NCBI RefSeq assembly: GCF_029193595.2
Contig: NZ_CP135052.1
Span: forward strand, 558,001-622,000
Length of the DNA stretch: 64,000 bases
DNA from: Providencia hangzhouensis
GTDB lineage: Bacteria > Pseudomonadota > Gammaproteobacteria > Enterobacterales > Enterobacteriaceae
Direction of reading: 5' to 3'
Of the stretch, positions 1 through 6,231 are shown piece after piece; position 1 is the stretch's first letter, and each line of letters begins with the position of its first letter. Both the position numbers and the translations under genes were made by a program. Below the pieces are notes generated by a model that searched no databases, was not told where the DNA came from, and saw nothing but the letters and a program-made list of their open reading frames with translations.

Positions 1-1
1 T

Positions 2-499
2 TATACATCAATGTTAACGTGGATGAATGATAATACTTATTTGATGTTCTACGGCACGATGCTTACAGCAGGAGCTGCTGGGTATTATTTATTAATCAAT
101 TTGTTATTGCGCTTCCATGCAGGCTCGCCAGCGGCTCAAGTCTCAACGCGTGGGTTATGGGTGCTATGGGCGGTTATTGGCATTAGCTTATTAGCCCGTT
201 TAGTTTATCAACCTGCCTATGAAAATTACTTAGTTAGCACGAGTTATCATAATGAATCGATTACATTTCCTATCGACTCTATTCATGCCTACCAAAGGAT
301 TTGGTCGCTGCGTATCACTAGCTGGGTAGTTGGAATACTGGCGGTGATTTTATTGGGATATGGATTATTTCGCCATATGCGACAGACTGCGAGTGGGGTT
401 ATGACTTCGAGCAGCAAAGGGTATTTAGTGGTGGGTTTTGCGGCTGCCATAATTGCTGAATTTATGCTGCGTTACTGTTTCTATACTATTCATCTGTAA
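2..499 (+). CDS. dmsC: DmsC-like anaerobic reductase membrane anchor, 5' truncated
   Basis: This is the C-terminal part of an integral membrane protein of the DmsC type, the anchor that ties a molybdopterin DMSO-reductase-like enzyme to the inner membrane and oxidises menaquinol. The frame is open to the window edge, so the start lies upstream and the ATG at 11 is probably internal. About 165 residues are visible, against roughly 285 for the whole family. Hydrophobic segments near visible residues 12-30, 48-62, 105-120 and 137-155 fit the last helices. A TorD/DmsD-type chaperone gene follows 38 bases later, which supports a dms-type operon. Which substrate the enzyme reduces cannot be told from this fragment. 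Confidence 0.75.
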   Translation, partial: YTSMLTWMNDNTYLMFYGTMLTAGAAGYYLLINLLLRFHAGSPAAQVSTRGLWVLWAVIGISLLARLVYQPAYENYLVSTSYHNESITFPIDSIHAYQRIWSLRITSWVVGILAVILLGYGLFRHMRQTASGVMTSSSKGYLVVGFAAAIIAEFMLRYCFYTIHL

Positions 500-537
500 A
501 TAAATAACAGTTTATCGCTTAGGAAATTACCTTTTTT

Positions 538-1104
538 ATGATCCATTTTTCACACTATGCAGCAGCGTTTAATATCTTAGGCACTTGCTATTTATTTTCT
601 CCAAATGATGATGCAAGCCATTATGCGATAAGTTTCTTCAAGCTAAATGACTTTGCATCTCAGTGGCCTTGTAAAATCAGTACTCAGCTTAGCGAACGCA
701 TCTCGGCATCGCTAAGCATCGAAATAGCGACGCTGCATACTCAGTGGACAAATTTATTTATTGGTCCTGAAGCATTACCTGCTCCGCCATGGGGCTCGGT
801 ATACCTCGACCCTGAAGGCGTATTACAGGGCTCTTCGACACTGGCGCTGAGCGAGTTTTTACAACGAGAGCGTTTAAAAATTCAGACGCGTTATCCAGAG
901 CCTTCTGACCATGTTGGTTTAATGTTATTTCAAGCGGCAGTTTTGGCTTCACAAGTCAGGGAGGCAGCATTAAAAGAATTGCTAAATGACCATTTGGGGA
1001 GTTGGTTACCCCAGTTTTCTCAGCAATTAAATCGAACAACATGTAGCCCGTTTTATAACGCATTAACGGAATTAGCGCTGGTTACTGTAAGGTCATGTAT
1101 ATAA
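538..1104 (+). CDS. dmsD: TorD/DmsD family Tat proofreading chaperone
   Basis: This 188-residue cytoplasmic protein belongs to the TorD/DmsD family. These chaperones bind the twin-arginine signal peptide of molybdoenzymes (DmsA, YnfE/F) and hold back export until the cofactor is loaded. The family signature around residues 81-93 (PAPPWGSVYLDPE) is clear, and the length is close to E. coli DmsD (about 204). It is predicted all-helical without membrane segments. It sits 38 bases after the DmsC-like gene in the same direction, as in many dms operons. DmsD is preferred over TorD because of the neighbour; specificity is inferred. Confidence 0.8.
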   Translation: MIHFSHYAAAFNILGTCYLFSPNDDASHYAISFFKLNDFASQWPCKISTQLSERISASLSIEIATLHTQWTNLFIGPEALPAPPWGSVYLDPEGVLQGSSTLALSEFLQRERLKIQTRYPEPSDHVGLMLFQAAVLASQVREAALKELLNDHLGSWLPQFSQQLNRTTCSPFYNALTELALVTVRSCI

Positions 1105-1310
1105 TATTGTTCAGTATATTTGACCTTTTAATGGTTAATTAAACGTAATATTTGAATGGGTGAAAAGTTAACAAAATTTAATTAAATGAAAATTGATTTA
1201 GTTATAAGAAATGCAAATTAAAATGATTCTTACTTTACCTTTCTAAGCCATAATGCATTTTTAAGTCATACTACTTAATGATGTTTTTGGATATCCATAG
1301 GGGGTATAAA

Positions 1311-1733
1311 GTGGTCAATTTATTAAATCGTTTGTTGTCCCATGAAGATGCTGGCAGGTTGTTATTGCGTCTTTCCGTCGGTGGGCTCATGTTATTTCAT
1401 GGTATGAGTAAATTAATGACAGGGGCGAGTGGTATTAAAGCGCTGCTAGCTTCTTATGGCTTACCTGAATTTATCGCTTATGGAACAATTTTAGGTGAAG
1501 TTGTGGCACCTATTTTTATTATTTTAGGAATTTTAACTCGCCCATCTGCATTATTAGTCTCCTTCACTATGGTGGTTGCATGGCTGATGATTGGGTTAGA
1601 TAAAACATTTGTGCTTGATAAAACAGGCGCATGGGCGATTGAAAGTATTGTGTATTTCTTCTTGAGCGGTATTGCATTGGCATTTTTAGGTGCGGGTAAA
1701 TATTCCATTATCAAAAACCCGAACTGGCGATAA
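1311..1733 (+). CDS. DoxX family inner-membrane protein
   Basis: This small membrane protein of the DoxX family has about 140 residues and four hydrophobic helices. The N-terminal part carries the usual 'GRLLLRLSVGGLMLFHG' type segment. Family members include the DoxX subunit of archaeal quinol oxidase and many bacterial proteins of unknown function, some tied to redox stress. The open frame begins at an ATG at 1278, but a GTG at 1311 follows a strong ribosome site (AGGGGG, 1299-1304, spacing 6), so GTG is the more likely start. A terminator follows. The exact role is not known. Confidence 0.8.
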   Translation: MVNLLNRLLSHEDAGRLLLRLSVGGLMLFHGMSKLMTGASGIKALLASYGLPEFIAYGTILGEVVAPIFIILGILTRPSALLVSFTMVVAWLMIGLDKTFVLDKTGAWAIESIVYFFLSGIALAFLGAGKYSIIKNPNWR

Positions 1734-1773
1734 ATCCGTTTTTCTTTCGTGTTTGACATTGCCTTTGAAAAAA

Positions 1774-1808
1774 GACCATCAAAAATGTTCTGATGGTCTA
1801 TTTTTTTG
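1774..1808 (+). terminator. Intrinsic terminator after doxX (copy 1 of a duplicated hairpin)
   Basis: GACCATCA (1774-1781) pairs with TGATGGTC (1791-1798) and a run of T follows. The hairpin and its flanking A-tract recur as a 31-base identical block at 2531-2561, on the far side of the toxin-antitoxin pair. Confidence 0.85.
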
Positions 1809-1837
1809 TCTAAAAAATGGTCGTTTCAAGATGAACG

Positions 1838-1880
1838 ATATTTTTGAAATATTGCTAGTTTAAGCCATTTTAGCTATAAT
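1838..1880 (+). promoter_or_regulatory. Promoter and candidate operator of the toxin-antitoxin pair
   Basis: A sigma70 promoter is visible: -35 TTGCTA at 1852-1857, a 17-base spacer, and a perfect -10 TATAAT at 1875-1880. The start codon of the antitoxin is 34 bases further on. A perfect inverted repeat ATATTT-TTG-AAATAT (1838-1852) touches the -35 box and is a plausible site for autorepression by the antitoxin/toxin complex, as is usual for such modules. The operator role is inferred. Confidence 0.6.
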
Positions 1881-1914
1881 GGATATTCAAGCTACTTTAT
1901 ATTGTAGGTGATGT

Positions 1915-2184
1915 ATGGAAACTATCTCAGCACAAGTTGCTAAAAATCAATTTGGTGATTTATTGATGAAAGTTCAACGTGCACCTGTTGAAATAAGCAA
2001 GCACGGTAAACGTGTTGCTGTTGTTATTTCTCCGGACGAATATGACCAGCTTATGCAATTAAAATTACAGAGCCTAAAAACGGTTTTGGCGGAGTCTATT
2101 GCACAAGCAGAACGCGGTGAATTTCATAGCATTGATGATGTATTTGCCCCGCTAACCATGGACGAACTTGAAAATAAGGCTTAA
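1915..2184 (+). CDS. Type II antitoxin, Phd/YefM family
   Basis: This 89-residue protein has the Phd/YefM N-terminal DNA-binding fold. The pattern 'ISAQVAKNQFGDLLMKVQ...PVEISKHGKRVAVVISPDEYDQL' (residues 3-48, abridged) is typical. It is the labile antitoxin that neutralises the toxin through its C-terminal tail (residues about 55-89) and represses the operon. The toxin gene starts 2 bases after its stop, the classic arrangement. The ATG at 1915 is chosen because an out-of-frame ATG at 1911 gives no such protein. The pair is bracketed by duplicated terminators. Confidence 0.85.
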   Translation: METISAQVAKNQFGDLLMKVQRAPVEISKHGKRVAVVISPDEYDQLMQLKLQSLKTVLAESIAQAERGEFHSIDDVFAPLTMDELENKA

Positions 2185-2186
2185 GG

Positions 2187-2480
2187 ATGAGCGTTAGGTT
2201 TACTCATAAAGCAAGAGAGCATATCCGCTCAATCAAGCTTTATTCTATGCGTCGTTGGGGAGTTAATGTTGCCGAAGCTTATGCCAACTCATTACGAGTA
2301 ACAATGACAGACATACTTGCCCGACAGCCATCCCTTGGTCGTGATCGTAGTGAAGATTTGTATTTGGGCGTCTTTAGCTTCCCTGTTGAAAGCCATATTA
2401 TTTATTATCGAAAAGCGCTTGAAGGCATTGAAGTGCTGGCGGTATTACATCATACACAGGATCCAAACTCTCATTTATAA
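2187..2480 (+). CDS. Type II toxin, RelE/ParE superfamily
   Basis: This 97-residue protein of the RelE/ParE superfamily opens with a beta strand and helix (VRFTHKAREHIRSIKLYS) and ends with the 'HIIYYRK..EGIEVLAVLHHTQDP' core strands seen in ParE-type toxins. ParE toxins poison DNA gyrase, whereas RelE toxins cut mRNA on the ribosome. The C-terminal HHTQDP pattern and lack of a clear RelE catalytic set favour ParE, but this is inference. Its ribosome site (AAGG) lies inside the 3' end of the antitoxin gene, so the two are translationally coupled. Confidence 0.83.
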   Translation: MSVRFTHKAREHIRSIKLYSMRRWGVNVAEAYANSLRVTMTDILARQPSLGRDRSEDLYLGVFSFPVESHIIYYRKALEGIEVLAVLHHTQDPNSHL

Positions 2481-2535
2481 AAATCTAGGTGGCAATAAGC
2501 TTTATTGTTAATTATTTAATATTATTAAAGAAAAA

Positions 2536-2567
2536 GACCATCAAAAATGTTCTGATGGTCTTTTTTT
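2536..2567 (+). terminator. Intrinsic terminator after the toxin gene (copy 2)
   Basis: GACCATCA (2536-2543) pairs with TGATGGTC (2553-2560), followed by seven T. It repeats the doxX terminator: 31 consecutive bases are identical. Confidence 0.85.
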
Positions 2568-2578
2568 AATCATGATAG

Positions 2579-3373
2579 TCAATTAGTTGCTAGCACAATT
2601 GTACGCAAGAACTCGTCTAATAATCGGCTGTCACGGCAAGCGGGCTCAGGAAATTGCATTCGCTCTGCGTTGGCAATAACTTCCAAAACGAGCTTATCAA
2701 TAGCTGGTCGCCTCGCGCCATAATCACTTTCAACTGCTTGGTGCTTAATAACCAGCAATTCATCTATCTCTGTGAGTACCTTGTTATCGGTAACTGTGGC
2801 CGCGACTAATTCAGAAAATGCCATTGGTGGCATGCTTTTACTTACTTCTATCCAACGCAGGGCTAATACCGCACGCAGCAGATAAAGATATTTTTTCAGT
2901 TTAACGCGCTCACCTTTAAAGTCAGTATGTAAATTACGCTTACTTATTGATAAATAGTGATAGCGCGATTTTAACGGTGAATAAAATTGTGCAGTCAGTT
3001 GCTCCAGTTGAGTAAAAAATGCCTCATCCTTAAAATAAACAATGGGTGAATGCAACCACTCTATTAATGCAGGGTTAGAGTTACGCATTAATTTCAATGC
3101 TTTAGATAGCTCCCAACCTGATACATCCAGCTCATCATCAATTGGCTTTTCTATCACATCGCGCTTTTTATCTAGCGTTAGGTACCAATCAAGTTTGTGA
3201 ACATAGATAAATCGAACATCATAGTCGCTGTCGCGGGAGGCAAAGCCCCAACCGCGACTTCCAGACTCACACGCAAACAGCATTTTTACGTGATGAGTTT
3301 CTTCTATTTCTTTGAGTGTTTTTCCTATCCGTTCTTTCATCAGCACGGATACACTTTCATGGTCAGTTTCCAT
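2579..3373 (-). CDS. rlaP: RlaP-type nucleotidyltransferase of the RNA-repair operon
   Basis: This 264-residue protein belongs to the polymerase-beta-like nucleotidyltransferases often coded with RtcB RNA ligases (Pfam RlaP). The active-site pattern is visible near residues 36-55: ESGSRGWGFASRDSDYDVRF, that is GS followed by the metal-binding D-x-D acidic pair. The helical remainder includes 'NPALIEWLHSPIVYF', common in the family. It is the last gene of slipin-rtcB-rlaP, 24 bases after rtcB. The likely role is adding a nucleotide to RNA ends or otherwise preparing them for ligation. The substrate is not established, and the operon link is the main functional evidence. Confidence 0.8.
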   Translation of the reverse strand: METDHESVSVLMKERIGKTLKEIEETHHVKMLFACESGSRGWGFASRDSDYDVRFIYVHKLDWYLTLDKKRDVIEKPIDDELDVSGWELSKALKLMRNSNPALIEWLHSPIVYFKDEAFFTQLEQLTAQFYSPLKSRYHYLSISKRNLHTDFKGERVKLKKYLYLLRAVLALRWIEVSKSMPPMAFSELVAATVTDNKVLTEIDELLVIKHQAVESDYGARRPAIDKLVLEVIANAERMQFPEPACRDSRLLDEFLRTIVLATN

Positions 3374-3397
3374 GCTTTCTCCTGTTACTTTTTATCT

Positions 3398-4624
3398 TTA
3401 ACCCTTCACACACACCACTTGGCGTAGGGTATGAACAATTTCTACTAATGATGATTGCGCAGCCATTACTGCGTCGATGTCTTTGTACGCCATCGGTATT
3501 TCGTCAATCACATCACTATCTTTTCGGCACTCAACATGGGCGGTCGCCATTTTTTGGTCGCTGACTGAGAAACGTTTTTTGGCCTCTGTTCGGCTCATTA
3601 CACGGCCTGCACCGTGGCTACAGGAGCAAAAACTTTCTTCGTCACCTAAACCGCGCACGATAAAACTTTTGGCTCCCATAGACCCTGGAATGATCCCCAT
3701 TTGGCCTTTTCGAGCCGACACGGCACCTTTTCGGGTTACCAGTACTTCTTCACCAAAGTGCTGCTCTTTTTGCACATAGTTATGATGGCAATTTACGGCT
3801 TCTTGCTCTGTGATAAACGGTTTTGGAATTTCGCGTGATAGTGCTTCCAGAACGCGGTGCATCATCACTTCACGGTTATGGCGAGCAAAGTCCTGCGCCC
3901 AACCTACCGCTTCCATATAGTCATTAAAATGCACGCTTCCTTCTTCGAAATACGCGAGGTCTCTATCCGGCAAATTGGCGATATGCTGTTGCATATCTTT
4001 TTGCGCCAACGTGATAAATAAGTTACCAATCGCATTTCCCACACCGCGTGACCCGCTATGTAGCATTACCCAAACACGGTCTTGTTCATCTAAACACAGC
4101 TCAATAAAGTGGTTCCCTGTTCCCAATGTCCCTAAGTGGTTGTAATGATTCGTTCCACGCAGTTTTGGGTATTTATCACAGATACGTTTGAACTCTTCAT
4201 CCAAGTGCGCCCAGTGGGTATCGACAATATCCGGTGTACGATGCCAAGCCCCTTTATCTCGTCCATGTCGATGTGTGGTTCGGCCATGTGGTACTGCCGC
4301 CTCAATAGCAAAACGGATGTTTTGCAAGCTATCTGGCAAATCTGATGCCGTTAAGGACGTTTTTACCGCAATCATCCCACAACCAATATCCACACCAACC
4401 GCCGCAGGAATAATGGCCCCTTTGGTTGGGATCACACTTCCAATGGTTGAACCTTTCCCGACATGTACATCAGGCATAACGGCAAGGTGTTTAAAAATGA
4501 ATGGCATTTTGGCCGTATTTTGTAACTGGGTTACCGCTTTAGGATCCACAGGCACGCCGTTGGTCCACATTTTTACAGGTACGCCATTTTCTTGAATTAA
4601 TTGATTAAAGTTATTGTTATTCAT
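3398..4624 (-). CDS. rtcB: RNA-splicing ligase RtcB (3'-phosphate to 5'-OH)
   Basis: This is a 408-residue RtcB, the same length as the E. coli protein. RtcB is a GTP- and Mn-dependent ligase that joins RNA 2',3'-cyclic-phosphate or 3'-phosphate ends to 5'-OH ends, as left by tRNA-cutting toxins. Visible motifs are VGVDIGCGM (76-84, metal-binding Asp/Cys), GTLGTGNHFIE, HSGSRGVG, CHHNYVQKEQHFGEE, and SHGAGR with the guanylated histidine at 337. Nothing essential is missing. The slipin gene ends 2 bases before its start, so the two are tightly coupled. Control is by RtcR and sigma54 from the promoter at 6061-6081. Unlike E. coli, no rtcA follows; an RlaP gene does. Confidence 0.97.
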   Translation of the reverse strand: MNNNNFNQLIQENGVPVKMWTNGVPVDPKAVTQLQNTAKMPFIFKHLAVMPDVHVGKGSTIGSVIPTKGAIIPAAVGVDIGCGMIAVKTSLTASDLPDSLQNIRFAIEAAVPHGRTTHRHGRDKGAWHRTPDIVDTHWAHLDEEFKRICDKYPKLRGTNHYNHLGTLGTGNHFIELCLDEQDRVWVMLHSGSRGVGNAIGNLFITLAQKDMQQHIANLPDRDLAYFEEGSVHFNDYMEAVGWAQDFARHNREVMMHRVLEALSREIPKPFITEQEAVNCHHNYVQKEQHFGEEVLVTRKGAVSARKGQMGIIPGSMGAKSFIVRGLGDEESFCSCSHGAGRVMSRTEAKKRFSVSDQKMATAHVECRKDSDVIDEIPMAYKDIDAVMAAQSSLVEIVHTLRQVVCVKG

Positions 4625-4626
4625 TG

Positions 4627-5745
4627 TTATTCCTTAATTTTTACCAATCCGTTTAATACTTGATCTAATCCACCGTAAACGGAAATTTGGTCGATTCGAT
4701 GTGCGATACTTTCTAAGGTCTCAAGTTCTTTTAAACGCAATGCAACCGGGTTGTTTTCCATTACTTTTGCGGTATTTAACAGTGAACGAGTCGCGGCAGT
4801 TTCTTCGCGGCGGCGGATCACGTTAGCTTGTGCCGATTTTTCGGCTTCAACGACTTGGGATAAAATAGTGCGCATATCTCCCGGCAAAATGATGTCTTTT
4901 ACACCGATACTGTCAATTTCTAGGCCAAATTCAACCACGCATTGCGCGACTTGAGCTAACATCAGCTCATCGACTAATTGTTTGTTTTCTAATAGTTCAT
5001 CTAAGGTTCGAGTCCCCACGATTTCTCGTATTGAAAACTGCAATTCACGATATAAATGCTCTACAGGCTGACTCAATTTTGAGAACGCCAGTAAAATATC
5101 GTGATAGCGCCAGTTGGCGCACAGGTTGATGCGTAATGTGACTTTGTCTTTGGTTAAAATCTCTTGTCCGCTAATTTCTAATGATTGTAAACGGGTGTCT
5201 ATTATCTCAACTTCCGGTTTGTGGTTGATTTTCCAATAACCGTAAGTTCCCGGTTGTAATAAATCTTGTATCTCACCATCAATTTTTAACATACCGACAT
5301 GCCATGCAGGTACTTGGCTAATCAAGGCCAACTCATTGCCTTTAATGCGTTTTTTACCCATCAGACGTGCAACGAATGCAGAGTCAATAACGCTATTTTC
5401 TAGCGACTGCGGCTCCACTTTTAAATTATTGCCATTTTTCCAATACAACCGACGGGTCGCTGGTGGCAATATTTCTGTCAAACTATTGTGCAAGTAAATA
5501 AAACCAATCTCGTCATCAGTCAAAGCGATGTCAATACAGTGGTCATCAACCCAATCAGGGTGAAATTGGCGTAAGTGGTCTGCCAGTTTTTCATCAATAG
5601 GTTCGTTATCAAGTGTGAACAATGACACAGTCAATCGATTGAACCAATCGTTTAAATGGTGCTCACCCGCAGTCAGTAATTGTTTAAAATCCCCATTTTT
5701 TGAGGTTAGTGCGATTTGTCCTTGAGCGATATTTATTTTTTTCAT
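4627..5745 (-). CDS. Slipin/SPFH-domain protein of the rtcB operon
   Basis: This 372-residue protein has an SPFH (band 7/stomatin-prohibitin) domain at about residues 150-330 ('VPAWHVGMLKIDGE', then 'DKVTLRINLCANWRYHD', 'LYRELQFSIREIVGTRTLDELL', 'GLEIDSIGVKDIILPGDMR') and an Ala/Glu-rich helix after it. Most slipins begin with a membrane hairpin. None is obvious here; the N-terminal 140 residues instead look like a second, diverged beta unit. It is first in the slipin-rtcB-rlaP operon, with a good ribosome site (AAGGAAA). Slipins are recurrent partners of bacterial RtcB, and their role there is unknown. A scaffold for the repair enzymes is a guess. Confidence 0.8.
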   Translation of the reverse strand: MKKINIAQGQIALTSKNGDFKQLLTAGEHHLNDWFNRLTVSLFTLDNEPIDEKLADHLRQFHPDWVDDHCIDIALTDDEIGFIYLHNSLTEILPPATRRLYWKNGNNLKVEPQSLENSVIDSAFVARLMGKKRIKGNELALISQVPAWHVGMLKIDGEIQDLLQPGTYGYWKINHKPEVEIIDTRLQSLEISGQEILTKDKVTLRINLCANWRYHDILLAFSKLSQPVEHLYRELQFSIREIVGTRTLDELLENKQLVDELMLAQVAQCVVEFGLEIDSIGVKDIILPGDMRTILSQVVEAEKSAQANVIRRREETAATRSLLNTAKVMENNPVALRLKELETLESIAHRIDQISVYGGLDQVLNGLVKIKE

Positions 5746-5845
5746 TATTTTTCCTTTTTCAATATTTATCCGGCACTGAAGAAAAAAGCGAAGTGGTGAG
5801 GGGAAAAGTAGAGTGCCAAAATTGGCTGTCTAAATTTCTGCTCAT

Positions 5846-5867
5846 CACTCGGCAAAGCTCTCGAGTG
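5846..5867 (-). other. Stem-loop in the leader between the tRNA-like RNA and slipin
   Basis: On the minus strand CACTCG pairs perfectly with CGAGTG across a 10-base loop. It lies between the T-arm RNA and the slipin start, in the predicted untranslated leader. It has no U-run, so it is not a plain terminator. It could be a processing site, or part of a second small RNA comparable to the yrlB of Salmonella. That comparison is by position only. Confidence 0.4.
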
Positions 5868-5917
5868 GCGGTTTTAAGCTTAACTTCTGCTTAGTTTTAT
5901 ACAGTTGGATTTGTATT

Positions 5918-6054
5918 TTTTTCAGGAGTCGAACCTGATAGCTAGGCTATTACCAAGGTATCTTCCTGACGGCGGCATACAGACCATGTAGTGACTAAGC
6001 CACCATGTCTGCACCGGTTGAACGCGAAGTTCAGACAATTTCCGGCAGTGGATG
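5918..6054 (-). ncRNA. tRNA-like / Y-RNA-like leader RNA of the rtcB operon
   Basis: Read on the minus strand, this stretch should start at the sigma54 start site and folds well by eye. A closing stem CTGcCGG/CCGtCAG (6043-6049 with 5965-5971) encloses hairpin TGAAC-TTCGC-GTTCA and a long hairpin. The long hairpin has CAGAC/GTCTG, ATG/CAT and GTG/CAC with a 7-base loop GCTTAGT. Next comes ATAGC-CTA-GCTAT and then a perfect tRNA T-arm (5922-5938): stem TCAGG/CCTGA with the canonical 7-base loop TTCGACT. There is no matching acceptor stem or CCA, so it is not a normal tRNA. In Salmonella, tRNA-mimicking Y RNAs (yrlA) sit in the rtc operon, so the same position suggests a relative. A relic of a tRNA integration site is the alternative. 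Confidence 0.55.
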
Positions 6055-6060
6055 AATATA

Positions 6061-6081
6061 GTATTGCCAGAAGCGTGCCAA
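6061..6081 (-). promoter_or_regulatory. Sigma54 (-24/-12) promoter of the RNA-repair operon
   Basis: On the minus strand the sequence reads TTGGCACG, four bases, then TGGCA. This matches the sigma54 consensus TGGCACG-N4-TTGCW with one mismatch. The invariant GG and GC dinucleotides sit at the complement of 6078-6079 and 6066-6067. The expected start is near 6054, immediately before the structured leader RNA. RtcR, coded divergently 150 bases away, is a sigma54 activator and the evident partner. Confidence 0.88.
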
Positions 6082-6231
6082 CTTTTATTAAAGTAAGTTG
6101 GAAAATTTTATACTATTGAAAAATAACAAATAAATATATCTAATTAAATTTCACTAACATTACCAAGAGAAATGGATTAGGCTATTTATTATCTTTTTAT
6201 ATCGTACTTTATAAATTTCTATAAACTCATC

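Noticed and set aside
5922..5938. A normal tRNA gene on the minus strand
   Set aside because: Only the T-arm is canonical. No 7-pair acceptor stem, CCA end or proper anticodon arm at the right spacing could be found.
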